Positions 17,166 through 26,172 of a DNA stretch of 64,000 nt are shown one piece after another. Under the pieces are notes generated by a model. It made no database searches and was not told the DNA's origin. It saw only the letters and a list, made by a program, of their open reading frames with translations. How positions within the stretch are numbered: the first letter of the stretch is position 1; each line of letters starts with the position of its first letter. The DNA lies in assembly GCF_900104335.1 (NCBI RefSeq), contig NZ_FMXT01000013.1:1-64000 (forward strand), written 5' to 3'. This DNA comes from Pseudobutyrivibrio sp. YE44 (GTDB lineage: Bacteria; Bacillota; Clostridia; Lachnospirales; Lachnospiraceae). The position numbers and the translations under genes are program-made.

Positions 17166-18038
17166 ATGATAAAGATTAACAGAAATGATCCATGTTGGTG
17201 TGGCAGTGGCCGTAAGTATAAGCAGTGCCATGAGGCTTTTGACAGAAAGATTCAAAGCTTCGCGGTAAAGGGCCACAAGGTTCCAAGTCACAAGCTTATT
17301 AAGACACCAGAACAGATTGAGAAGATAAAGCAGTCTGCAGTTATTAATATGGCATGTCTTGATGCTGTTGCAGAGGCAATCCACGAGGGAATGAGCACAG
17401 CAGAAATCGACAAGATTGTATATGATACAACCACAAAGATGGGAGGTATTCCAGCTCCACTTAATTACGAGGGATTCCCATACAGTGTTTGTACTTCTGT
17501 AAACGATCAGGTTTGTCACGGTTATCCATCAGAGGATGTTATCCTTAAAAGTGGTGATATCGTTAATGTAGATTGTTCTACAATTTTAGATGGCTACTTC
17601 TCTGATTCATCAAGAATGTTTATGATTGGAGATGTTGATCCAGAGACAAAGAAGCTTGTTGAGGTTACAAAGGAATGCTGCGACCTTGGTCTCGAGCAGG
17701 TTAAGCCATGGGGCTTCTTGGGAGATGTGGGCGCTGCTATTTGCAAGCATGCACATGAAAACGGATACCAGGTTGTTCGTGAAATTGGTGGACATGGAGT
17801 TGGCCTTGAGTTCCACGAGGAGCCATGGGTTGGCTACAACACTCTTCCTGGCACAGAGATGCTTATGGTTCCAGGCTTTATGTTTACAATTGAGCCAATG
17901 ATTAATATGGGAACTCAGAAGATTAAGACTGATCCAAGCAATGGCTGGGAGGTTTCTACTTTAGATGGCAAGCCATCTGCTCAGTGGGAATACCAGGTAT
18001 TGGTTACGGAGACAGGCTACGAGGTTATTTCATACTAA
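17166..18038 (+). CDS. map: Type I methionine aminopeptidase with N-terminal SEC-C zinc finger
   Basis: A 290-residue enzyme removing initiator methionine. Residues about 1-25 form a SEC-C zinc motif (NDPCWCGSGRKYKQCH), and the rest is the pita-bread fold. Metal ligands are visible in VDCSTILDGYFSDSSR (two Asp), GGHGVGLEFHEEP (His), FTIEPM (Glu) and QWEYQVLVTE (Glu). SEC-C-bearing type I MetAPs are common in clostridia, and the finger probably aids ribosome binding. ATG 17166 is preferred over the open frame upstream, since it follows the previous stop directly and has GAAGG upstream. Confidence 0.93.
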   Translation: MIKINRNDPCWCGSGRKYKQCHEAFDRKIQSFAVKGHKVPSHKLIKTPEQIEKIKQSAVINMACLDAVAEAIHEGMSTAEIDKIVYDTTTKMGGIPAPLNYEGFPYSVCTSVNDQVCHGYPSEDVILKSGDIVNVDCSTILDGYFSDSSRMFMIGDVDPETKKLVEVTKECCDLGLEQVKPWGFLGDVGAAICKHAHENGYQVVREIGGHGVGLEFHEEPWVGYNTLPGTEMLMVPGFMFTIEPMINMGTQKIKTDPSNGWEVSTLDGKPSAQWEYQVLVTETGYEVISY

Positions 18039-18060
18039 AACTAAAAAGGAAATTGAATAA

Positions 18061-18762
18061 ATGAGATTAGACAAGCTTTTGGTAGAATTAAATATCGGAA
18101 CAAGGTCTGAAGTTAAGGCTCTTCTTAAGAAGGGCCTTATTTTTGTGGACGGAGAAAAGATTGTAAAGCCAGAAACTAAGGTGGATGAAAACACTGCTGT
18201 AATTACTTATCAGGGCAGGAAATACACATATCAGAAGTTTCATTACTATGTTATCAACAAGCCTAAGGGAGTTATCACCGCCACAGAGGATGCCCATGAG
18301 CGAACTGTAATGGATGTTTTTTACAGCCAGTGTCCAGATGCTCCAAAGGGCTTGGCTCCAGTAGGACGATTAGATAAAGATACAACAGGCCTTTTGCTTA
18401 TTACTAACGACGGACAGCTTGCCCATGATATGTTGTCCCCTAAAAAACACGTGGATAAAACCTATTATGTAGAGCTGGATGGAGAGCTTTCTTCCGAAGA
18501 TGTTTCCGCCCTAGAAAGTGGGGTACACATAGGAGAGGGTGATTTGACAGAACCAGCAACAGTTAAATATGAGGGAGGAAAGTCCTGCTACATTACTATT
18601 CATGAAGGAAAATTTCACCAGGTAAAAAGAATGTTTTTTGCAGTGGGCAGACAGGTGCTAGAGCTGAAAAGAACGGCCTTTGGACCACTTACTCTAGATG
18701 AGGAAAAATTACCTGAGGGACACTTTACCACATTAAACCCTGAAAGTTTTTCTTGCAAATAA
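18061..18762 (+). CDS. rsuA: RsuA-family 16S rRNA pseudouridine synthase
   Basis: A 233-residue pseudouridine synthase. An S4 RNA-binding domain (about 1-60, MRLDKLLVELNIGTRSEVKALL) is followed by the catalytic domain with PVGRLDKDTTGLLLITNDG; the Asp of GRLD is catalytic. The length and KPKGVITATED segment match RsuA/RluB/E/F; RsuA (16S U516) is the best fit for a short single-copy protein. It lies 22 bases after map and is likely cotranscribed. RluB/E-type specificity cannot be excluded. Confidence 0.85.
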   Translation: MRLDKLLVELNIGTRSEVKALLKKGLIFVDGEKIVKPETKVDENTAVITYQGRKYTYQKFHYYVINKPKGVITATEDAHERTVMDVFYSQCPDAPKGLAPVGRLDKDTTGLLLITNDGQLAHDMLSPKKHVDKTYYVELDGELSSEDVSALESGVHIGEGDLTEPATVKYEGGKSCYITIHEGKFHQVKRMFFAVGRQVLELKRTAFGPLTLDEEKLPEGHFTTLNPESFSCK

Positions 18763-18847
18763 TTTAAACAAGATTTATTATATTCAAAACGAGTGATTTT
18801 AGAATTTAAAGTGCTAAAGCGCGAAAGAGAAATCGGAGGTATTGGAT

Positions 18848-20029
18848 ATGAAGAAGAAGGCTTTAAGTTTAGTGCTTTCCGCAGCAATGATGACAAGCTT
18901 ATTTGTCGGTTGTGGAAACAGTTCAGCAGGTTCATCAGAGTCAGTTGACACATCTGGAGAGCTAACATGGAGAATTGGTGGTATTGGACCAATCACAGGT
19001 GGTGCTGCTCAGTACGGTCAGGGTGTTATGAATGCAATTCAGCTTGCAGTGGACGAGGTTAATGAGGCAGGCGGAATTAACGGATATCAGATTTCATTTA
19101 ATTTCCAGGATGACGAGGCAGATCAGCAGAAATCAGTAAATGCTTACAATACACTTAAGGATTGGGGCATGCAGATTCTTGAAGGAACAGTTACTTCAGG
19201 TGCAGGTCAGGCAGTTTCAGCTGAGACATATGCAGACAGAATGTTCATGCTTACACCATCTGCTTCATCAACAGATGTAACAAACGGACATGACAATGTA
19301 TTCCAGGTTTGCTTCTCAGATCCAAACCAGGGTGCAGTTTCAGCAGACTATATTGCAGATAATGAATTAGCAACAAAGGTTGGCGTTATCTACGATAGCT
19401 CAGATCCATATTCATCAGGTGTTTATCAGACATTTGCAGCTGAGGCAAAGGCAAAGAATCTTGAAATTGTAGCAACTGAGGCTTTCACAGCAGATTCAAA
19501 GACAGACTTTACAACACAGCTTCAGAAATGTAAGGATGCAGGTGCAGACCTCCTCTTCCTTCCATTCTATTACACAGAGGGTTCTATCGTACTTACTCAG
19601 GCAAACCAGATGGGATATGCTCCTACAATCTTCGGCGTAGATGGATTTGATGGTCTTCTTTCTGTTGAAAACTTCGACGTAAAGCTTGCTGAGGGTGTAT
19701 ATCTTCTTACTCCATTCGCAGCTGATGCAGAGGATGAGGCTACACAGAAATTCGTTTCAGCTTACGAAGAGAAGTTCGGTGGCACACCAAACCAGTTTGC
19801 AGCAGACGCTTACGATGGTGTTTATATCTTAAAGGAAGCTCTTGAGTCAGCAAACCTTACACCAGAGGCTTCTTCAGAGGAAATCTGTGAGGCACTTATC
19901 GCAGAAATCCAGAAGGTTTCTTACAATGGACTTACAGGTGAGAATATGACTTGGAATGAAAAAGGAGAGGTTTCGAAAGCTCCTAAGGCTGTAGTAATCA
20001 AAGACGGAGCATACGCTTCTGTTGAGTAA
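18848..20029 (+). CDS. livK: Branched-chain amino acid ABC transporter substrate-binding lipoprotein
   Basis: A 393-residue lipoprotein. A signal peptide ends in a lipobox (LFVGC, Cys at about residue 22), followed by a Ser-rich linker and a type I periplasmic-binding fold (IGGIGPITGGAAQYGQG; AVDEVNEAGGINGY). These are hallmarks of LivK-type receptors for Leu/Ile/Val. ATG 18848 is chosen with GGAGGT seven bases upstream. It heads a complete livKHMGF operon; a stable hairpin after the stop probably protects the abundant livK mRNA. Confidence 0.9.
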   Translation: MKKKALSLVLSAAMMTSLFVGCGNSSAGSSESVDTSGELTWRIGGIGPITGGAAQYGQGVMNAIQLAVDEVNEAGGINGYQISFNFQDDEADQQKSVNAYNTLKDWGMQILEGTVTSGAGQAVSAETYADRMFMLTPSASSTDVTNGHDNVFQVCFSDPNQGAVSADYIADNELATKVGVIYDSSDPYSSGVYQTFAAEAKAKNLEIVATEAFTADSKTDFTTQLQKCKDAGADLLFLPFYYTEGSIVLTQANQMGYAPTIFGVDGFDGLLSVENFDVKLAEGVYLLTPFAADAEDEATQKFVSAYEEKFGGTPNQFAADAYDGVYILKEALESANLTPEASSEEICEALIAEIQKVSYNGLTGENMTWNEKGEVSKAPKAVVIKDGAYASVE

Positions 20030-20044
20030 TTAGAGCATCAAAGG

Positions 20045-20084
20045 CGATGCAGGGCTGTTCCTTTTAAGGGGCAGCTCTGCATCG
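20045..20084 (+). promoter_or_regulatory. Intercistronic hairpin livK-livH
   Basis: CGATGCAGGGCTGTTCC pairs with GGGGCAGCTCTGCATCG around a short AT loop, with no T-run after it. It is probably an mRNA stabiliser or partial terminator that keeps binding-protein levels above permease levels. Confidence 0.7.
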
Positions 20085-20115
20085 TAATTCATTTCTACGA
20101 AAGAGAGTATTACGT

Positions 20116-20997
20116 ATGGGATTTTTAACCTATTTAATCAATGGATTAAGCTTGGGAAGTGTATATGCCCTCATAGCACTTGGATATACCATGGTTTATG
20201 GTATTGCAAAGATGCTTAACTTCGCACATGGCGATGTAATTATGATTGGTGCATATTTAGTTTTTATGTGCATGTCAAATTCCGGCATGCCTGCTGTAGT
20301 TTCTATTGTTATTTCAATAGTATGTTGTACAGCCCTTGGAATGATTATAGAAAAAATAGCATATAAACCACTTAGAAAGGCAACAAACCTTGCTGTATTG
20401 ATTACAGCCATCGGTGTCAGCTATTTCCTTCAGAATATGGCACTGATGATTTTTGGTTCAAATCCTGTAAGCTTTACATCAGTTATTAAGTGGCAGGGAA
20501 TTAGCCTTGCTGGCGGTGCTCTTAAAATCACAGGAAATGCAATTGTAACTATCGTTACTTGTATCGTGATTATGATTGCGCTTATGTGGTTCGTAAAAAA
20601 CACAAAGCCAGGTCAGGCAATGCGTGCAGTTTCTGAGGATAAGGATGCTGCAATTCTTATGGGTATAAATGTGAATGCAACAATTTCGCTTACCTTTGCA
20701 ATCGGTTCAGGACTTGCAGCTATTGCTGGTGCACTTCTTTGTTCCTCATATCCATCACTTACTCCTTACACAGGTTCAATGCCTGGTATCAAAGCCTTTA
20801 CAGCTGCGGTATTTGGTGGAATTGGTTCTATTCCAGGAGCTTTAATTGGTGGTCTTTTACTTGGTATCATCGAGATTTTTGCAAAGGCTTATATTTCAAG
20901 TCAGTTGGCAGATGCTATCGTATTTACGGTACTCATTATTGTACTTTTAGTTAAGCCTACAGGTATTTTAGGCAAGCAAATTAAAGAGAAAGTGTAG
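20116..20997 (+). CDS. livH: Branched-chain amino acid ABC transporter permease LivH
   Basis: A 293-residue membrane protein with about eight hydrophobic segments. The family signature GLSLGSVYALIALGYTMVYG is at the N-terminus, and the EAA-like loop GINVNATISLTFAIGSGLAAIAG near residue 180 contacts the ATPases. It forms the membrane channel with LivM. The ribosome site (AAGAGAG) is weak. The stop is 9 bases before the chosen livM start. Confidence 0.92.
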   Translation: MGFLTYLINGLSLGSVYALIALGYTMVYGIAKMLNFAHGDVIMIGAYLVFMCMSNSGMPAVVSIVISIVCCTALGMIIEKIAYKPLRKATNLAVLITAIGVSYFLQNMALMIFGSNPVSFTSVIKWQGISLAGGALKITGNAIVTIVTCIVIMIALMWFVKNTKPGQAMRAVSEDKDAAILMGINVNATISLTFAIGSGLAAIAGALLCSSYPSLTPYTGSMPGIKAFTAAVFGGIGSIPGALIGGLLLGIIEIFAKAYISSQLADAIVFTVLIIVLLVKPTGILGKQIKEKV

Positions 20998-21006
20998 GTG
21001 GGAAAA

Positions 21007-22086
21007 ATGAATTTATACAAGAAATTAAACAAATCTACACAGAAGCTTGTTCGAACTGTGGCTGTACTTATAGTTTTATTTATCGTTGTTTCTATTATGG
21101 ATAGCACAGGAAATCTTACTTCTCTTATGAAGGGATTGTTGGTTCCAGTTTGTGCTTATTCATTGGTGGCTGTTGGACTTAATCTTTGCGTTGGATATTT
21201 AGGAGAGCTTTCCTTAGGTCATGCAGGATTTATGTGTGTAGGAGCTTTTACCTCAGCTTTGTTTTCCAGAGCTTTTCAGGAGGTAATTCCAGATGTTCCT
21301 CGTTTTATTCTTGCTCTTATATTAGGCACAATTATGGCAGCCTTATTTGGATTTTTGATTGCTATTCCTGTACTTAGACTTTTGGGAGATTATCTTGCAA
21401 TCGTAACTCTTGCCTTTGGTGAGATTATAAAGAATGTTATTAACGTGTTATATGTGGGTGTTGACTCAAAGGGAGTTCATTTTTCTATGAAGGATCAGAT
21501 GTCCTTGAATATGGATTTTGATGGAAAGATGCTCATCAATGGTCCACAGGGTATCACTGGAACACCAAGACAATCAACATTTTTGATTGCGATGCTACTT
21601 CTTATATTGGCACTTATTGTAACTCACAACTTTGTTCATTCGCGTACAGGTCGTGCGGTTATGGCCATTCGTGACAATCAGATTGCAGCAGAAACAGTTG
21701 GACTTCCTGTTACAAAGTACAAGCTTGTAGCTTTCACTTTGTCGGCAGCTATTGCTGGTGTAGGTGGTGTGCTTTACGCCCACAACATTAATTCCCTTAC
21801 CGCCACAACTAACAACTTTGGGTACAACATGTCTATCATGATTTTGGTATATGTAGTTTTAGGTGGTATCGGAAATTTCTCTGGTTCAGTAATTGCAGCG
21901 GTTGTACTTACAATGCTCCCAGAGTTATTGAGAGGCCTTTCTACATACAGAATGCTTATTTACTCAATCGTCCTTATTGCTCTTATGCTCTTTAACTGGG
22001 CACCAGGAATCCTTAAGTGGAGAGAGGCACATGGTCTCAGTGCAGCTGCAATTATGGGAAGATTCAAGAAAAAGGAGGTGCAGTAA
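21007..22086 (+). CDS. livM: Branched-chain amino acid ABC transporter permease LivM
   Basis: A 359-residue permease with about nine hydrophobic segments. LCVGYLGELSLGHAGFMCVGA near residue 60 and the loop TVGLPVTKYKLVAFTLSAAIAG near 230 identify LivM. ATG 21007 is chosen over GTG 20998 because AGGTGGGA precedes it. The stop shares one base with the livG start (TAATG), giving tight translational coupling. Confidence 0.92.
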   Translation: MNLYKKLNKSTQKLVRTVAVLIVLFIVVSIMDSTGNLTSLMKGLLVPVCAYSLVAVGLNLCVGYLGELSLGHAGFMCVGAFTSALFSRAFQEVIPDVPRFILALILGTIMAALFGFLIAIPVLRLLGDYLAIVTLAFGEIIKNVINVLYVGVDSKGVHFSMKDQMSLNMDFDGKMLINGPQGITGTPRQSTFLIAMLLLILALIVTHNFVHSRTGRAVMAIRDNQIAAETVGLPVTKYKLVAFTLSAAIAGVGGVLYAHNINSLTATTNNFGYNMSIMILVYVVLGGIGNFSGSVIAAVVLTMLPELLRGLSTYRMLIYSIVLIALMLFNWAPGILKWREAHGLSAAAIMGRFKKKEVQ

Positions 22087-22844
22087 TGTCATTACTAGAA
22101 GTAAACAACTTAGGCATTTCCTTTGGTGGTCTTAGAGCCGTAGATGAGTTCAATCTCACTATTGAAAGAGGAGAGCTTTACGGTTTAATCGGACCTAATG
22201 GTGCAGGAAAAACCACAGTCTTCAACATGCTTACAGGAATTTACAAGCCTACAGATGGTGCGATTTTCCTTGATGGCAAGGACATAACAGGAAAGAAGAC
22301 AGCTGATATTAACAAGGCAGGTGTGGCTCGTACCTTCCAGAATATTCGACTTTTTGGAGATCAATCTGTACTTGATAACGTGAAAATCGGATTACACAAT
22401 TCTTTTGATTATGGAACAGCAACTGGAATTTTTAGATTGCCAAAATACTTTGCAACAGAAAAAGAAATGGATAAGAAAGCCTTAGAGCTTCTTTCAGTGT
22501 TTGGTCTTGATTCTATGGCTGATGTTTTGGCATCAAATCTTCCATATGGAAAACAGCGAGAGCTTGAGATTGCAAGAGCCTTGGCTACAAATCCAAAGCT
22601 CCTGCTTTTGGATGAGCCAGCTGCTGGTATGAATCCAAACGAAACACGTGACCTGATGAACACCATCGCCCTTATCCGCAAGGAATTTGGCGTAACTATC
22701 CTTCTTATCGAGCATGATATGAAGCTTGTATCAGGAATATGTGAAAAGCTGACAGTATTAAACTTCGGACGAGTATTATCGCAGGGACGTACCTCTGACG
22801 TGTTAAATGATCCAGAAGTTATTAAGGCTTATTTAGGCGAGTAA
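22086..22844 (+). CDS. livG: Branched-chain amino acid ABC transporter ATP-binding protein LivG
   Basis: A 252-residue ABC ATPase. Walker A is GPNGAGKTT near 40, the signature LPYGKQRELEIARAL near 155 and Walker B LLLLDEPAAGMNPNE near 175, all diagnostic of LivG. The open frame extends 23 codons upstream inside livM, but ATG 22086 has AAAGGAGGTG directly upstream. It energises import together with LivF. Confidence 0.93.
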   Translation: MSLLEVNNLGISFGGLRAVDEFNLTIERGELYGLIGPNGAGKTTVFNMLTGIYKPTDGAIFLDGKDITGKKTADINKAGVARTFQNIRLFGDQSVLDNVKIGLHNSFDYGTATGIFRLPKYFATEKEMDKKALELLSVFGLDSMADVLASNLPYGKQRELEIARALATNPKLLLLDEPAAGMNPNETRDLMNTIALIRKEFGVTILLIEHDMKLVSGICEKLTVLNFGRVLSQGRTSDVLNDPEVIKAYLGE

Positions 22845-22857
22845 AACATTAGATGAA

Positions 22858-22991
22858 TAGCCCTAGTAAAGTTAGGCAAGCGCGAGCAGGAAGGCTCCAT
22901 GCCAAGCTAGGAGGGAGCCCCAAAGGGGAAAGTTGCCTAGCTTGAGTATGGAAGGTGGCCTGCGGGAGCATGATAAAGTAGGTATGGGCTA
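22858..22991 (+). repeat. Foldback element between livG and livF
   Basis: This 162-base gap holds nested inverted pairs: TAGCCC (22858) with GGGCTA (22986), GCAGG (22886) with CCTGC (22959), CTCCAT (22895) with ATGGAA (22948), CAAGCTAGG (22903) with CCTAGCTTG (22936), and an inner CCCC-AAA-GGGG. It splits an otherwise tight operon. No coding capacity is evident. Confidence 0.65.
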
Positions 22992-23006
22992 TGGATTAGA
23001 GGTATT

Positions 23007-23711
23007 ATGTTAAAAGTAGAAAACTTAGTAGTAAATTATGGAGTAATACAAGCTTTAAAGGGCATAAGCTTTGAGGTAAACGAAGGTGAGGTTATTGCCT
23101 TGATTGGAGCCAATGGCGCAGGCAAAACCACCACTCTTCAAACAATCTCGGGAATGCTTACACCAACAAGCGGACAGGTGCTCCTTGAGGGAACAGATAT
23201 CACAAAGGTTCCTGGTCATAAAATCGTTTCTATGGGAATGGCTCACGTGCCAGAAGGACGAAGAGTTTTTCCTGGATTAACTGTGCTTGAAAACTTGAAA
23301 ATGGGAGCATATACTAGAAGTAACAAGAAGGAAATTTCTGATACCTTTGAGAAGATTTATGAAAGCTTCCCACGCTTGAAGGAACGCCAGAATCAGCTGG
23401 CTGGAACACTTTCAGGTGGTGAGCAACAGATGTTGGCTATGGGGCGTGCTCTTATGAGCCAGCCAAGCATCGTGCTTATGGACGAGCCTTCAATGGGTCT
23501 TTCTCCAATCTATGTAGAAGAAATTTTCAAAATTATCGAGTCTATTTCAAAGGCTGGAACTACAGTCCTTTTAGTAGAGCAGAATGCGAAGAAGGCACTT
23601 GCTATCGCAGACCGCGCCTACGTGCTTGAGACTGGCAAGATTGTACTCGAAGGCGTAGCCTCAGACCTCATGAATGATGATTCGATAAAGAAAGCGTACC
23701 TAGGAGAGTAA
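23007..23711 (+). CDS. livF: Branched-chain amino acid ABC transporter ATP-binding protein LivF
   Basis: A 234-residue ABC ATPase. Walker A is GANGAGKTT near 37, followed by MAHVPEGRRVFPGLTV (the LivF hallmark), the signature LSGGEQQMLAMGRAL near 135 and Walker B IVLMDEPSMGL near 157. It pairs with LivG at the LivHM channel. Unlike the other liv genes it is separated from its upstream neighbour by a 162-base structured gap, so its expression could be set separately. Confidence 0.93.
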   Translation: MLKVENLVVNYGVIQALKGISFEVNEGEVIALIGANGAGKTTTLQTISGMLTPTSGQVLLEGTDITKVPGHKIVSMGMAHVPEGRRVFPGLTVLENLKMGAYTRSNKKEISDTFEKIYESFPRLKERQNQLAGTLSGGEQQMLAMGRALMSQPSIVLMDEPSMGLSPIYVEEIFKIIESISKAGTTVLLVEQNAKKALAIADRAYVLETGKIVLEGVASDLMNDDSIKKAYLGE

Positions 23712-23732
23712 GTAGCCAAGATAATCTACATG

Positions 23733-23820
23733 AGCTGGTAGACATCAAGCTCATAGATGGCTTATGTGAAGCTTTCTTCAGCTGAACAGAAGATATCTAT
23801 GCTTGTAGTTGTAACCAGCT
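23733..23820 (+). ncRNA. Dispersed structured element, copy B
   Basis: Same fold as 4491-4585: AGCTGGT/ACCAGCT outer stem, CAAGC/GCTTG, then CATAGAT/ATCTATG. The AGAT/ATCT pairing replaces AAAT/ATTT of copy A, a compensatory change. It has no strong T-run. It lies between livF and a cytidylate-kinase-like gene. Confidence 0.65.
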
Positions 23821-23863
23821 TAGAAAGACTATGGTGGCTGCGAGTATTAAGGGAGGTTTCATC

Positions 23864-24496
23864 ATGGGGGATGAGAAGAAGCTAGTTATTTCGATTGCAA
23901 GAAGTTATGGTTCAGGTGGTCTTACATTAGCTAAGAAACTTGGAAAGGAGTTGGGACTTCCTGTATACGACAGAGAAATTCTGCGTATGGCATCTGATCA
24001 AAGCGGTATTAATGAAGAAATGTTTGGGGAGGTAGATGAGCACGTAAGAAAGATTTTTCTTTCAGCTAAGGCACACTACAAGGGCTTGCCTCTTAGTCCA
24101 GAGTATGCTGCATTCACATCAGATGACAATCTGTTTGAACTTCAGGCAGATGTTATCAAACGTATTGCCAACACACAAAGCTGCATTATTGTTGGCCGCT
24201 GTGCAGATTACATCCTTAAGGACAGAGCATATGTGCTGTCACTTTTCTTCTATGCATCAGAGGAGGATTGCTTAAAGCGCCTTCGTCGTCAGGTTAGTGG
24301 TACTGATGCAGAACTGCTTAAGAGAATGCATGACATTGATAAGCATCGTGCAGATTATTACAAGTACTACACAGGACGAGATTGGAATGATGCTAGAAAT
24401 TACGACTTCTGTCTCGATACTGGAGTGATGGATTATGATAGATTGATAGAGGTTGTAAAAGCCTATATCGATATCAAAAATAGAGAATTTAATTAA
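23864..24496 (+). CDS. Cytidylate-kinase-like family protein (paralogue 1)
   Basis: A 210-residue member of the cytidylate-kinase-like family (PF13189 type). It opens with VISIARSYGSGGLTLAKKL, where a GSGG loop stands in for the usual GKS/T P-loop, followed by LPVYDREIL. IIVGRCADYIL and the RLRRQ region resemble a nucleotide kinase lid. The cellular substrate of this family is not established. ATG 23864 is chosen with GGAGGT six bases upstream. It is followed by a strong terminator. A paralogue lies at 42222-42860. Confidence 0.75.
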   Translation: MGDEKKLVISIARSYGSGGLTLAKKLGKELGLPVYDREILRMASDQSGINEEMFGEVDEHVRKIFLSAKAHYKGLPLSPEYAAFTSDDNLFELQADVIKRIANTQSCIIVGRCADYILKDRAYVLSLFFYASEEDCLKRLRRQVSGTDAELLKRMHDIDKHRADYYKYYTGRDWNDARNYDFCLDTGVMDYDRLIEVVKAYIDIKNREFN

Positions 24497-24518
24497 ATAA
24501 AGGTACTAGACAAATTGA

Positions 24519-24547
24519 GCTCCTCGCTTTAAGCGGGGAGCTTTTTT
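24519..24547 (+). terminator. Intrinsic terminator
   Basis: GCTCCTCGCTT / AAGCGGGGAGC stem (one G-T pair) followed by T6. Confidence 0.9.
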
Positions 24548-24652
24548 CATATTTTTTTCACACAAGTTGCACGTTTGCGAAAAATTATTCTGCTAAATTA
24601 GAAAAAGATAATAGTGCACTATGCAAAAGTGTAGCCATAAGTGGGGAAAGCT

Positions 24653-26140
24653 ATGGATAGGTTGAAAAAATACATAGATTTAAATAGCGAAGAACTGGAA
24701 CTTATTCGCCAGTATTTCAGAGAATGCCTTGAGACTATTAACGATAACAATCTATACATGTTGAGAAAGACATGTATGTATATCGCCTTAGTCTATTGTT
24801 TGATGCTTGTAATTGTAAATTGTCTAATTTCAAGTTTTACAATTACTTGGCCTCATTTGCTAATCATTCCATTATTGCTGGTTTATTTCAATGTGAACCT
24901 TTATACACTGAAGCATAGAGGTGAAATTAGCACTGGAAAAACAGCTGCTATTTGTTGTTCCTTCTATTTCCTATTGGGAGTTTATCTAGGAATTATAGAT
25001 GTCTTCCAATCCGTATCAACCCAGGCTTTGTGGCTTCCAATTGCAGTCATTGCACTACCTATGATTTTTATAGACAGAATCTATAAGTATGGTTTTGAGG
25101 AGCTTGTTGTTCTTTCAATCATGCTTATTCTGTCTTTCTTTAATAAGCCAAGAGAAATCTTTATGAGGGATGTGTATATATCTGTATCCGCTTATTTTAT
25201 CTCAATACTTTCAGCTAGAATCATCCTGGAGATGAGAGCTAGAGAGACACTGGCTATAGCAGAGGTCACAAGATTAAGCGCTTTAGACAAGCTTACTCAT
25301 GTGCTTAATAAAGGTGCACTTCTTCAGAGAATTGAAAGCTATTTCGAGACAAAGATTCCATCTGAATATTGTGCTATGTGCGTAATAGATTTGGATGATT
25401 TCAAGCTTGTTAATGATAACCTGGGACATAACATTGGTGATGTTCTTTTGGAACAAGTGGGAAATCTATTATCTACAAATTTCAGAGCCTACGATATTGT
25501 TGGTCGATATGGTGGAGATGAATTTATAGTTGTTATGCCAAAAATGTCTGACCAGGATATTTTAAAGGCCCGTTGTAAAGCTTTACAGATGTTTATTAGT
25601 GAAATAGAGCTTCCAAATAATCATAGGGTAACAGCAAGTATTGGTGCGATTTTAAATAACGATGTGCTAGATGTAGATAGCGTTTTTTCAATGGCGGATG
25701 ATGCACTTTATAAATCTAAAATCCAGGGCAAGAATTGTTGTACAGTTTGGAAGTATCGTAATGAGCCGGTGGATAAGCCAGTTCTTTTGGTAATGACCAG
25801 CGAGGAGCATCAAGGCATAATCGAGCTTAAAGAAGATCAGGGAGAACGCTTCGAAATCATTTTGGCAAAGGATGATGATGAAGCTTTAAGAGATATAAGT
25901 GAATACCAAAAAGACCTGAAGATTATTTTTATGGAGTTAAATATGGAGACAGGTCTTGGTGTGTTTGCCCTTAAATATTTAAAGACTAGAGAGGCTTTTG
26001 CTAACATACCTATCCTTGCAATAGTTAACAGTGACAGAGACTACAAGATGGCAAGGGAACTTGGTGTGGATGATGTTTTGCAAAGAGACACACCTAATCC
26101 AGTTTTCAAGAAAAACTTGGAGAAACTGATAGGATGTTAA
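24653..26140 (+). CDS. Membrane diguanylate cyclase with degenerate C-terminal receiver (1)
   Basis: A 495-residue protein. About six membrane segments (30-190) lead to a GGDEF domain: the active-site motif RYGGDEF has GGDEF at 287-291, and the inhibitory site RAYD sits five residues before it. The enzyme should therefore make c-di-GMP from GTP with product feedback. A C-terminal 120-residue domain (about 375-495) has a receiver-like alternation, but the phospho-Asp position reads FMELN (Glu) and the other acidic and Lys sites are not conserved. Start ATG 24653 follows GGGGAAA. The next gene is a close paralogue in tandem. Confidence 0.85.
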   Translation: MDRLKKYIDLNSEELELIRQYFRECLETINDNNLYMLRKTCMYIALVYCLMLVIVNCLISSFTITWPHLLIIPLLLVYFNVNLYTLKHRGEISTGKTAAICCSFYFLLGVYLGIIDVFQSVSTQALWLPIAVIALPMIFIDRIYKYGFEELVVLSIMLILSFFNKPREIFMRDVYISVSAYFISILSARIILEMRARETLAIAEVTRLSALDKLTHVLNKGALLQRIESYFETKIPSEYCAMCVIDLDDFKLVNDNLGHNIGDVLLEQVGNLLSTNFRAYDIVGRYGGDEFIVVMPKMSDQDILKARCKALQMFISEIELPNNHRVTASIGAILNNDVLDVDSVFSMADDALYKSKIQGKNCCTVWKYRNEPVDKPVLLVMTSEEHQGIIELKEDQGERFEIILAKDDDEALRDISEYQKDLKIIFMELNMETGLGVFALKYLKTREAFANIPILAIVNSDRDYKMARELGVDDVLQRDTPNPVFKKNLEKLIGC

Positions 26141-26172
26141 GTCAATGGCTGCTATGCCAGTGGATGTGTTAA

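Noticed and set aside
23864-24496. Treating the cytidylate-kinase-like genes as housekeeping cmk
   Set aside because: The classical GK[ST] P-loop is missing and the sequence fits the separate cytidylate-kinase-like family.
24497-24652. A c-di-GMP riboswitch upstream of the diguanylate cyclases
   Set aside because: The GEMM core segments are not present.
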